A DNA stretch of 14,442 bases from CAZNKO01 sp964573855. Lineage in GTDB: Bacteria > Patescibacteriota > Patescibacteriia > UBA9934 > GWF2-40-263. This document shows positions 1-6,133 of the stretch, in pieces; position 1 is the first letter of the stretch, and the number at the start of each line of letters is the position of its first letter. A model generated the notes under the pieces. The model saw only the letters and a list, made by a program, of their open reading frames with translations. It did no database searches and was not told where the DNA came from. A program made the translations under genes and the position numbers. The DNA lies in the NCBI GenBank assembly GCA_964573855.1, contig CAZNKO010000024.1, positions 1-14,442 on the forward strand. Direction: 5' to 3'.

Positions 1-354
1 GTTCCCCCGCACCATTATACACCCATTGTCCTCGGCCCGATTGTGGGAAGCGGTCACCATGACGCCAGCTTCATGGGCGTAATAAAAAAAAACAGTAAAA
101 TTGAACATGGGCGTTGTGCAAAGACCAATGTCCACCACATCCGCTCCCTGCGACAGGATCCCTTTGATCACGGCCTGGGCAAATTCAGGGCTGGTCGCGC
201 GCATGTCGCGGCCCACGACCACTTTTTTAGCTCCCGTGAGCTTCACGACCGCGCTCCCGACCCGGCGGGCGAGCTCGAGGGAGAGTTCATCCACGGTGCC
301 GCGGATGTCATAGGAGCGGAAAATGCCTTCAGGGATGCTCTTCGAACGGGCCAT
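1..354 (-). CDS. Phosphomannomutase/phosphoglucomutase family protein, N-terminal part (cut by window edge)
   Basis: The first 118 codons of an alpha-D-phosphohexomutase, which moves phosphate between C1 and C6 of a hexose in the cytoplasm and feeds nucleotide-sugar and envelope polysaccharide synthesis. Seen: the N-terminal FRSYDIRGTVDELS motif (residues 12-25), the VVVGRDMRATSP segment (about 47-58), and the phosphoserine loop VMVTASHN (about 97-104), whose Ser is the catalytic phosphate carrier. ATG at 354 is the natural start, because the family begins about 10 residues before the SYDIRG motif. No Shine-Dalgarno site is seen. It is divergent from lemA. Odd: after TASHN the usual Pro is Arg, and the usual NGFK is NGCI. 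These changes all lie in the last 50 bp before the window edge and may be sequence error. Substrate cannot be assigned from this fragment. Confidence 0.85.
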   Translation of the reverse strand, partial: MARSKSIPEGIFRSYDIRGTVDELSLELARRVGSAVVKLTGAKKVVVGRDMRATSPEFAQAVIKGILSQGADVVDIGLCTTPMFNFTVFFYYAHEAGVMVTASHNRAEDNGCIMVRGN

Positions 355-361
355 AGAAACA

Positions 362-390
362 TTGACGTTTGCGCTTAAAATCAGTAAGAT
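362..390 (+). promoter_or_regulatory. Candidate sigma-70-type promoter upstream of lemA-clpC
   Basis: TTGACG at 362-367 (5 of 6 to the -35 consensus), a 17-nt spacer, and TAAGAT at 385-390 (4 of 6 to the -10 consensus). It lies in the only divergent gap on this side and points into lemA. The spacer and -10 also contain a small palindrome, AAAATC/GATTTT (377-382 and 388-393), which could be an operator or chance. Prediction by eye only. Confidence 0.4.
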
Positions 391-401
391 TTTACTGTAT
401 C

Positions 402-437
402 CAACCTCCAATTTCTCACCTCTAACCTCTATTCTTT
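402..437 (+). repeat. Degenerate 7-bp tandem array directly before lemA ATG
   Basis: Five consecutive heptamers, CAACCTC, CAATTTC, TCACCTC, TAACCTC and TATTCTT, occupy 402-436. One T follows and then the ATG at 438. The array replaces the position where a Shine-Dalgarno sequence would be and is strongly pyrimidine-rich. Equivalent 7-bp arrays stand before clpC and the DsbA-like gene. Confidence 0.65.
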
Positions 438-992
438 ATGGAGATCATCTTGTGGATCGTTGTCGTGGTCCTTCTCGTCGTCGCCGCGTGGTTCATCCTA
501 ACATATAACAGTCTCGTCGGCGTCCGCAATCGGGCCGAGGAGGCTTGGTCGGACATTGAGGTCCAGCTCAAGCGCCGTTACGATCTCGTGCCGAATCTCG
601 TCTAGGCCGTCAAGGGATATGCCAAACACGAGGAGGGGACGTTCCGAAAAGTGACAGAGGCAAGAACCAAAGCCATGGCCGCGAAAACGCCGGCCGAGCA
701 TGCCCAAGCGGAAAACATGCTGACCGACACCTTGAAATCGCTTTTCGCCGTGGCAGAAAGCTACCCCGCTCTTCAAGCTGCAGGAAACTTTATGCACCTT
801 CAGCAAGAATTGTCCGAACTCGAAAATCACATTCAATCCTCCCGCCGGTTCTACAACGGCAACGTGCGCGACTACAATACGAAACTCCAGGTGTTCCCGA
901 CGAATCTTATTGCCGGCATGTTCGGCTTCACGAAGCGCGAATTCTTTGATGCTCCGGATTCTGTGGGCGAAGCCCCTTCTGTGAAATTTTAA
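438..992 (+). pseudogene. lemA: LemA family membrane protein, interrupted by one in-frame TAG
   Basis: The reading frame 438-992 encodes a 184-residue LemA-type protein (counting the stop position): an N-terminal membrane anchor (about residues 3-23), then the family signature TYNSLVGVRNRAEEAWSDIE, RRYDLVPNLV, VKGYAKHE, a helical core, and the C-terminal NGNVRDYNTKLQVFPTNLIA with a phenylalanine-rich end. The family forms a helical-bundle envelope protein of unclear function. The codon after RYDLVPNLV is TAG (603-605), where the family has an acidic residue (Glu), so one G-to-T change from GAG explains it. Frame and motifs are intact on both sides, so there is no frameshift. It is either a recent nonsense mutation or a sequence error. 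TAG ends several other genes here, which argues against recoding. Re-initiation at ATG 651 or 675 would lack the anchor. ClpC starts 40 bp downstream. Confidence 0.85.
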
Positions 993-996
993 TCCT

Positions 997-1031
997 CTTG
1001 TCTCTTGTCCCTTGTCACTTATCTCTTAATC
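997..1031 (+). repeat. 7-bp tandem array directly before clpC ATG
   Basis: CTTGTCT, CTTGTCC, CTTGTCA, CTTATCT and CTTAATC follow each other without gaps from 997 to 1031. One C follows and then the clpC ATG at 1033. It has the same geometry (five heptamers, one base, ATG) as the array before lemA but a different unit. No Shine-Dalgarno site is present. Confidence 0.7.
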
Positions 1032-1032
1032 C

Positions 1033-3552
1033 ATGCAAGACATTGTCGAACGATTTTCCACTCACCTCAAAAACGTCCTGACCCGGGCGCTGTGTTTCGT
1101 TGTGGAAAATAACCAAGGCGCCATCCTCCCCGAACACCTCCTCTGGGCGCTCGGAACGGAAAAGGGGTGCCTCGGGTCGGAGCTGCTCCACAAAATGAAG
1201 ATTCCCGTCGACCGCTTGCGCCTTCTCGTGGCCGCAACGAACGTCACGAACCAAAGTCGCGCTGAGCGCGACCAAAGCCGGAAGCCGATCGATGCCGCTT
1301 CCCCGCACCTCTCGGACCATGCAAAGCGCGCGGTCGAGAAGGCCGTGCTCGCCGCAAACGTCTACGAGCACCGCTATGTCGGGACCGAGCATCTCCTCTC
1401 CGGGCTCCTGCAGATCCAAGATCAGACGCTTGACGCATTTTTGACGCAGGAAAAAATTGACGTGAAGGAACTGAAGGCCCAGATCGCGCTTGTGTTGAAA
1501 AGCACCTCGCGGCTTCCTGACCTCACGGAGGCCGTGGGGCCGGAACCATCGCCGAAACGCTCAAGCGAGGCGCTCGCGACCGTAGACCCGAGCTCCCCTG
1601 CCGAGCCTGACGAGACCAAGCGCACGCCCGCGCTCGACTATTTTGGCCGAGATCTCACCTCGAAGGATATTCAGCAGAACATTGATCCGGTCATCGGACG
1701 TGAACGGGAGATTGAGCGCGTCATGGAAATCCTCTGCCGCCGGACAAAAAACAATCCTCTGCTCCTCGGCGATCCTGGGGTTGGAAAAACGGCGATTGTA
1801 GAGGGACTTGCCAAACGCATCGTAAAAGGGCAGGTGCCGCCGGTCCTCCAAAACCGGCGCATTGTGGCGCTCGACCTTGCTCTCCTCATCGCCGGCACGA
1901 TGTACCGCGGAGAGTTCGAGGGACGGCTCCGACAAATTGTGGAGGAGGCGCGCAAAAATCCGCAGATCATTCTTTTTATTGATGAGATCCACACGATTGT
2001 CGGAGCCGGCGCGGCTTCTGGGTCCTTGGATGCCGCGAACATTTTGAAGCCGGCCTTGGCGCGCGGAGAGATCCGCTGCATTGGGGCAACAACCCAGGGA
2101 GAATACAAAAAACACATCGAAACCGACAGTGCCCTGGAGCGGCGGTTCCAAACCGTTTCGGTGGAAGAACCCAGCGTGGAAAAGACGCTGGAAATTCTCC
2201 GCGGGGTCAAATCCCAATACGAAGAGTATCACGGGGTCCGCATCATGGACGCAGCGCTCGAGTCCGCCGTGCGCCTGTCGGTCCGGTATACGCCGGACAA
2301 GCGCCTACCGGACAAGGCGCTCGATCTTGTAGACGAGGCGGCGGCGTCTGTTCGGGTGCGTGCGGTAGAACCAGGCCCGACCGAACGGCGGCAGGCTATG
2401 GAGGCGCGGCTCGAGGGCCTCCGGGAAGCAAAACGGCAGGCGGTCGTCGAAGAAAGGTTCGAGGATGCGCTGACCTTGAAGCAGGAAGAGGCGGAACACC
2501 GCGAACGCCTCCGAGTGCTGACAGACGCGGCGCAGGGAAGGCCGGGAAGCCAAATCGGAGAGGAAGAAGTGGTGAAGGTGGTCTCTCGCATGACGGGCAT
2601 TCCGGAGACGGACATCCTCGCCGAAGACGCGACTGCCCTCCAGCACTTGGAAGCCGAGCTTGGCAAAAAAATCTTCGGGCAGGAAGAGGCCGTGCGTACC
2701 GTCGCCTCGGCGATCCGACGCTCCAAGGTCGGCCTTCGGCATCCGAAACGGCCGCTCGCGTCTTTCTTGTTCCTCGGCCCCTCTGGCGTCGGGAAAACCG
2801 AACTCGCGAAGGTCTTATCCGAGACCATCTTCCATGATCCGAAAGCGCTTATCCGGCTCGACATGTCGGAATACGCCGAGGCGTTCACGGCCTCAAAACT
2901 CGTTGGAGCGCCCGCGGGGTATGTCGGGTATCGCGACCAAACAAAACTGTCGGATCTGGTAAAACAGCGTTCGGCGTCTCTCGTGCTTTTTGATGAACTC
3001 GAGAAGGCCCACCCGGACGTGCAAAACCTGCTCCTGCAGATTCTCGAGGAGGGCGAACTGACGGACGCCACCGGGCGTCGCGTGCATTTTGGAAATACGA
3101 TCGTGGTCGCGACTTCGAACATCGGTCTCGAGCGTTTCGCCTCAAGTGGAATGGGATTTTCTTCTGGGGAGGCTGCACAAAAAATCGCGCTGACAGAAGA
3201 TATCCGACGGGAACTGACAGAGCGCTTCCGCCCGGAACTCGTGAATCGCATCGACCACACGGTTATCTTTCAACCTTTGAATCCGGCGGCTCTGGAGGCT
3301 ATTGCCGAGGTCCATCTTGAAGAAACGACGTCGCGCCTCCTGGCGCGAAAGGTCCGCCTCGATGTCCATCCGACGGTCGCGCGCGAGATCGTCTCCCGCG
3401 CCAACCGGACTGCCGGCGCCCGCGACATCCGCCGGCTCGTGCAAACCTTGATCGAAGACGTGGTGGCCGAACTCCTGACTCGCCCTTCCCCACCCGCTTC
3501 TTGTGTGGCCGAAGTGAAACAAAAAAAGATCATCGTTCGTCCACGCGTCTAA
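1033..3552 (+). CDS. clpC: ClpC-type AAA+ unfoldase, ATP-dependent Clp protease ATP-binding subunit
   Basis: A hexameric two-ring HSP100 unfoldase of 839 aa that feeds proteins to ClpP in the cytoplasm. Seen: a Clp_N double repeat (about 1-150), an acidic/proline linker (160-200), NBD1 with Walker A GDPGVGKT (246-253), pore loop MYRGEFEGR (290-298) and Walker B ILFIDEIH (313-320), arginines in ALERRFQ (367-373), a middle region with a UVR-like EERFEDALTLKQEEAE stretch (473-488), NBD2 with Walker A GPSGVGKT (582-589), pore loop GYVGY (629-633) and Walker B VLFDEL (651-656), and a C-terminal D2-small domain. GMGF (706-709) sits where ClpC/ClpA carry the ClpP-binding (V/I/L)GF loop, so a protease partner is likely. 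The short middle region separates it from ClpB. It sits in an envelope gene cluster, 12 bp before the next gene, and may serve envelope quality control. Confidence 0.95.
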   Translation: MQDIVERFSTHLKNVLTRALCFVVENNQGAILPEHLLWALGTEKGCLGSELLHKMKIPVDRLRLLVAATNVTNQSRAERDQSRKPIDAASPHLSDHAKRAVEKAVLAANVYEHRYVGTEHLLSGLLQIQDQTLDAFLTQEKIDVKELKAQIALVLKSTSRLPDLTEAVGPEPSPKRSSEALATVDPSSPAEPDETKRTPALDYFGRDLTSKDIQQNIDPVIGREREIERVMEILCRRTKNNPLLLGDPGVGKTAIVEGLAKRIVKGQVPPVLQNRRIVALDLALLIAGTMYRGEFEGRLRQIVEEARKNPQIILFIDEIHTIVGAGAASGSLDAANILKPALARGEIRCIGATTQGEYKKHIETDSALERRFQTVSVEEPSVEKTLEILRGVKSQYEEYHGVRIMDAALESAVRLSVRYTPDKRLPDKALDLVDEAAASVRVRAVEPGPTERRQAMEARLEGLREAKRQAVVEERFEDALTLKQEEAEHRERLRVLTDAAQGRPGSQIGEEEVVKVVSRMTGIPETDILAEDATALQHLEAELGKKIFGQEEAVRTVASAIRRSKVGLRHPKRPLASFLFLGPSGVGKTELAKVLSETIFHDPKALIRLDMSEYAEAFTASKLVGAPAGYVGYRDQTKLSDLVKQRSASLVLFDELEKAHPDVQNLLLQILEEGELTDATGRRVHFGNTIVVATSNIGLERFASSGMGFSSGEAAQKIALTEDIRRELTERFRPELVNRIDHTVIFQPLNPAALEAIAEVHLEETTSRLLARKVRLDVHPTVAREIVSRANRTAGARDIRRLVQTLIEDVVAELLTRPSPPASCVAEVKQKKIIVRPRV

Positions 3553-3564
3553 TCGTTAATTCCT

Positions 3565-4119
3565 ATGGCTCTCCCTCTTATTGCCGGCGCGGCGGCGAGA
3601 TTCGCGGGCGGTGAAATGGCTCGAAAGACCGCGCTGCAGGAAGCTCTTGCGCTGAAGCGCCGAGATGCTCTTGCGGAGACAGCTGCGGGTTTGCAACCGC
3701 TCCCCGAAACGGCCGTGCGCCCACGACCGTCAGAAGAACCCGAACCGATCGAAGATGAGGAAGCGCGCCTGGCAGGTGAGGGAGCGCAAACAGAAGCCGC
3801 GGAACTTCTTCGCGCCCAACAACAACAAGCATGGATAGCCCGGCAGCGGCAGCAATCGGTCACCGCGACCCAGTCCGCCGCCAAACAACAGGTCCGGGAA
3901 GCAGCGAAAAAAAAAGCCGTCAAACTTGTAAAGAAACGCATCATAATCATGGTCGTCGGGACATGCGTGAGCGGGTTCATCGCCGCCCTGCCCTTTCTCC
4001 TCTTCGCGCTTCTTCTTTTGATCATGTTTGTATTACCTATCAGCGATCTCTTGCAGATGGGCTTGGAGATGGGCCTAGGATTCATCGTCGATATCGTCCG
4101 AAGTATAACTGGGATATAA
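3565..4119 (+). CDS. Membrane protein of unknown function with charged N-terminal arm
   Basis: I do not recognise a family. The 184-aa protein has an Ala/Glu/Arg-rich N-terminal part (1-80), a Gln-rich likely helical or coiled-coil stretch (about 80-118, containing AQQQQAW and RQRQQ), a basic patch (KKKAVKLVKKR, 115-125), a long hydrophobic segment (126-158) able to form one or two membrane helices, and a second hydrophobic/amphipathic helix (161-183). The positive patch before the hydrophobic part predicts a cytoplasmic N-terminal arm. It lies 12 bp after clpC and 10 bp before the propeller gene, so it is almost certainly co-transcribed. Proteins of this shape are common beside type IV secretion/pilus-like genes in Patescibacteria, but that is context only. 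No Shine-Dalgarno site precedes ATG 3565. Confidence 0.75.
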   Translation: MALPLIAGAAARFAGGEMARKTALQEALALKRRDALAETAAGLQPLPETAVRPRPSEEPEPIEDEEARLAGEGAQTEAAELLRAQQQQAWIARQRQQSVTATQSAAKQQVREAAKKKAVKLVKKRIIIMVVGTCVSGFIAALPFLLFALLLLIMFVLPISDLLQMGLEMGLGFIVDIVRSITGI

Positions 4120-4129
4120 TGGGGAAGTT

Positions 4130-5356
4130 ATGGACGAACGCCTGAAAAAAATCCTCGTTGTTGGGTTGTTTGTCTTATCCGTCTTTGGGATCGGCGCAGC
4201 CCTTTACTTTGTCTTTTTCCGTCCGGCTCCCTCTCCGGAAGAAGCGCCCGGGGCGGAAGAGATTGCTGGCGGCGCGTTTCCCGAAAGCGGCGTTGGCGCT
4301 CCGACCACCACTGCCCCAGGGGGAATTGGCGCTCCCGAAGCGCTCCCAAGCGCGGACCTGGTGGCACGCGGGGGAACCACCCAAACCACAACCCTCACTT
4401 CTGGAGCCATCGAAAGCACGGCCATTGGCGGAGGCGGGCGCTCCGTAAACTACTACGATCCTGGGGACGGACGTTTCTATACGATCGACGCAAACGGACA
4501 AGCCGTCCAGCTTTCCGCGCAGGTGTTCCCGAACGTCGAGAACGTGGATTGGAACGCCGCTGGTTCGAAAGCCGTATTGGAATTTCCGGACGGCGCGAAC
4601 GTGGTCTATGATTTTTCCTCCAAACAGCAGGTCACGCTTCCGGCGCACTGGGAAGATTTTGCCTTTTCTCCGGTGAACGACGAGATTGTCGCAAAAAGCA
4701 ACGCGCTAGACCCGAACAACCGCTGGCTCGTTACGGCGAATGCCGACGGATCCAACGTGAAACCGATCCAGGCGCTTGGCGAGAACGCGGACAAAGTCAT
4801 CGTGAGCTGGTCGCCAAACGACCAAATTGTTGCCTTTGCGAATACGGGCGATCCCCAACCCGGGGGCCTTGACCGGAAGATGGTGATCCCGATCGGAAAA
4901 AACCAGGAGAACCTGAAAGGGCTGGTGGTCGAAGGGCATGGATTCCTCCCGACCTGGTCTTCCAATGGCACACAACTGTTGTATTCCGTCGCCGGGGATT
5001 CCAGTGATTTGAAACCCTTGCTCTGGCTCGTGGACGCGACGCCGGGGACGCTTGGAAATAACCGCCGGAGCCTCGGGCTCAACACGTGGGCGGACAAATG
5101 CACGTTTTCGAATACCACGACGATTTACTGCGCGGTTCCGGCGAACTTGCCGCCGAACTCCGGGCTCGGGCGCTCCCTCTTCCGCCAAACGCAGGATTAT
5201 CTCTACAAAGTGGATGTCGCAAGCGGCCGCAGCACGCTTGTCGCAATCCCGGAGGAGGCCCGACCCATGGAAAACCTTTCTGTCGCCTCGGACGAGTCCG
5301 TCCTCTACTACACGAACGCGGACACGGGTCGACTCGAGATGATCCGCCTCAAGTAG
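4130..5356 (+). CDS. Membrane-anchored beta-propeller (TolB/WD40-like) protein
   Basis: A 408-aa protein with an N-terminal signal anchor (LKKILVVGLFVLSVFGIGAA, 5-24, extending to about residue 30), a Pro/Glu/Ala/Gly/Thr-rich extracytoplasmic linker (32-100), then repeated beta-propeller blades. The blades appear as recurring short segments around 'FSPVNDEIVAKS' (184-195), 'VSWSPNDQIVAFA' (about 225-237), 'PTWSSNGTQLLYS' and 'VASDESVLYYTN' (near the end), which are typical PD40/TolB-like x-W/F-S-P/S-D/N-G repeats. Such propellers usually bind other proteins outside the membrane. The sequence GGGGAAG just before ATG 4130 could be a weak Shine-Dalgarno site. Gene order suggests co-expression with the preceding membrane protein and the downstream DsbA-like and pilin/NlpC proteins. 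The partner is unknown, and no catalytic motif is visible. Confidence 0.8.
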   Translation: MDERLKKILVVGLFVLSVFGIGAALYFVFFRPAPSPEEAPGAEEIAGGAFPESGVGAPTTTAPGGIGAPEALPSADLVARGGTTQTTTLTSGAIESTAIGGGGRSVNYYDPGDGRFYTIDANGQAVQLSAQVFPNVENVDWNAAGSKAVLEFPDGANVVYDFSSKQQVTLPAHWEDFAFSPVNDEIVAKSNALDPNNRWLVTANADGSNVKPIQALGENADKVIVSWSPNDQIVAFANTGDPQPGGLDRKMVIPIGKNQENLKGLVVEGHGFLPTWSSNGTQLLYSVAGDSSDLKPLLWLVDATPGTLGNNRRSLGLNTWADKCTFSNTTTIYCAVPANLPPNSGLGRSLFRQTQDYLYKVDVASGRSTLVAIPEEARPMENLSVASDESVLYYTNADTGRLEMIRLK

Positions 5357-5357
5357 T

Positions 5358-5479
5358 ATGAAGCACGAAATACGAAGCACGAAGTGGGGAAAATCCGAAA
5401 AAATTCGAAATACTAAATTTAAAATTTTGGATTTCAGATTTAAAATTTTTTCGGATTTCGGATTTCGGATTTCGGATTT
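5358..5479 (+). repeat. Heptamer-repeat spacer with 15-bp inverted repeat, before the DsbA-like gene
   Basis: Nearly the whole 129-bp gap reads in 7-bp steps: ATGAAGC, ACGAAAT, ACGAAGC, ACGAAGT (5358-5385), then a less regular part, then TAAATTT, AAAATTT, TGGATTT, CAGATTT, AAAATTT (5414-5448), a 3-nt slip, and four exact CGGATTT copies (5452-5479). The arms AAATCCGAAAAAATT (5391-5405) and AATTTTTTCGGATTT (5444-5458) are a perfect 15-bp inverted repeat with a 38-nt loop. The gap has no ORF. Confidence 0.8.
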
Positions 5480-5485
5480 TCCTTT

Positions 5486-6133
5486 ATGAACCGCTGGCTC
5501 GCCCTTGCCGCCTTTGGAATCGGAAGCGTGCTCGTGGTGGCTTTTTTTGCGGTCTGGCTCCGACCCATCGAGCGTCCATCCTCAACCTCTCCGAATTCCT
5601 CCCAAACGCTTGAGGAGCCCTCCGTCACGTTCGTGAATCCGTCCCTCGGGCCCGCGAGCGCGAAGGCAGTCTTCGTCCTCTTCGGTGACCTGGCGTGCGA
5701 GGCCTGCCACGATCTGATCGAAAACCTCCTCCTTCTGCAGCAGAGGCACCCGCTGGACGTGAGGATCGTTTGGAAAAATATGCCGAATGACTCGGCGCAT
5801 CCGGAAGCCACCTCTGCCTCGATCGCGGCCCATTGCGCAGACCGCCAGCAGAAATTCTGGCCGTTTGTGGAGCGCCTCTCCGCGACGCGGAACTCTCTCG
5901 GGACCAGTGTGTACGCAAGCGCGTCGCAAGATCTCGGCCTCAACCTCGAGGCATTCGCCCGTTGTGTCGACGACCGCGACACGCTCCCCATCATCCGTAA
6001 AGATGTGGAAGAAGGAAATGCGCTTGGGATTGATGCCACGCCGACCGTGTTCGTGAACGGTCAACGCGTGGTCGGAGCCGTGACCCTGGAAGAACTTGAA
6101 CGTTATGTCCTGGAAGCCCGCGCGAGCCGCTAG
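5486..6133 (+). CDS. DsbA-like thiol:disulfide oxidoreductase, membrane-anchored
   Basis: A 215-aa thioredoxin-fold protein with an N-terminal membrane anchor (4-24), a Ser/Pro linker, and a DsbA/thioredoxin_4-type domain from about residue 45. Active site CEAC (71-74) sits in FVLFGDLACEACHDL. The cis-proline is T185-P186 in GIDATPTVFVNGQRV. Two further cysteines (C117, C160) lie in the helical insertion, as in many Gram-positive DsbA-like proteins. The predicted role is forming or shuffling disulfides outside the membrane. The likely client is the next gene product, which carries 27 cysteines and whose ATG (6105) overlaps this gene by 29 bp. This overlap supports translational coupling. Start at ATG 5486 follows a heptamer-repeat spacer. 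There is no Shine-Dalgarno site. Confidence 0.9.
   Translation: MNRWLALAAFGIGSVLVVAFFAVWLRPIERPSSTSPNSSQTLEEPSVTFVNPSLGPASAKAVFVLFGDLACEACHDLIENLLLLQQRHPLDVRIVWKNMPNDSAHPEATSASIAAHCADRQQKFWPFVERLSATRNSLGTSVYASASQDLGLNLEAFARCVDDRDTLPIIRKDVEEGNALGIDATPTVFVNGQRVVGAVTLEELERYVLEARASR

Noticed and set aside
43..378. Plus-strand ORF over the first 380 bases
   Set aside because: It is the antisense of the phosphohexomutase frame, which has clear conserved motifs.
603..605. TAG recoded as an amino acid in this organism
   Set aside because: TAG is the natural stop of recG, the propeller, DsbA-like, GIY-YIG and peptidase genes, each at the expected family length or gene boundary.
2229..3260. Long minus-strand ORF opposite clpC
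   Set aside because: Antisense shadow in GC-rich coding sequence; Arg/Ser-rich composition and no domain.
5452..5479. CRISPR array from the repeated CGGATTT units
   Set aside because: Units are 7 bp with no spacers; this is a simple tandem repeat.
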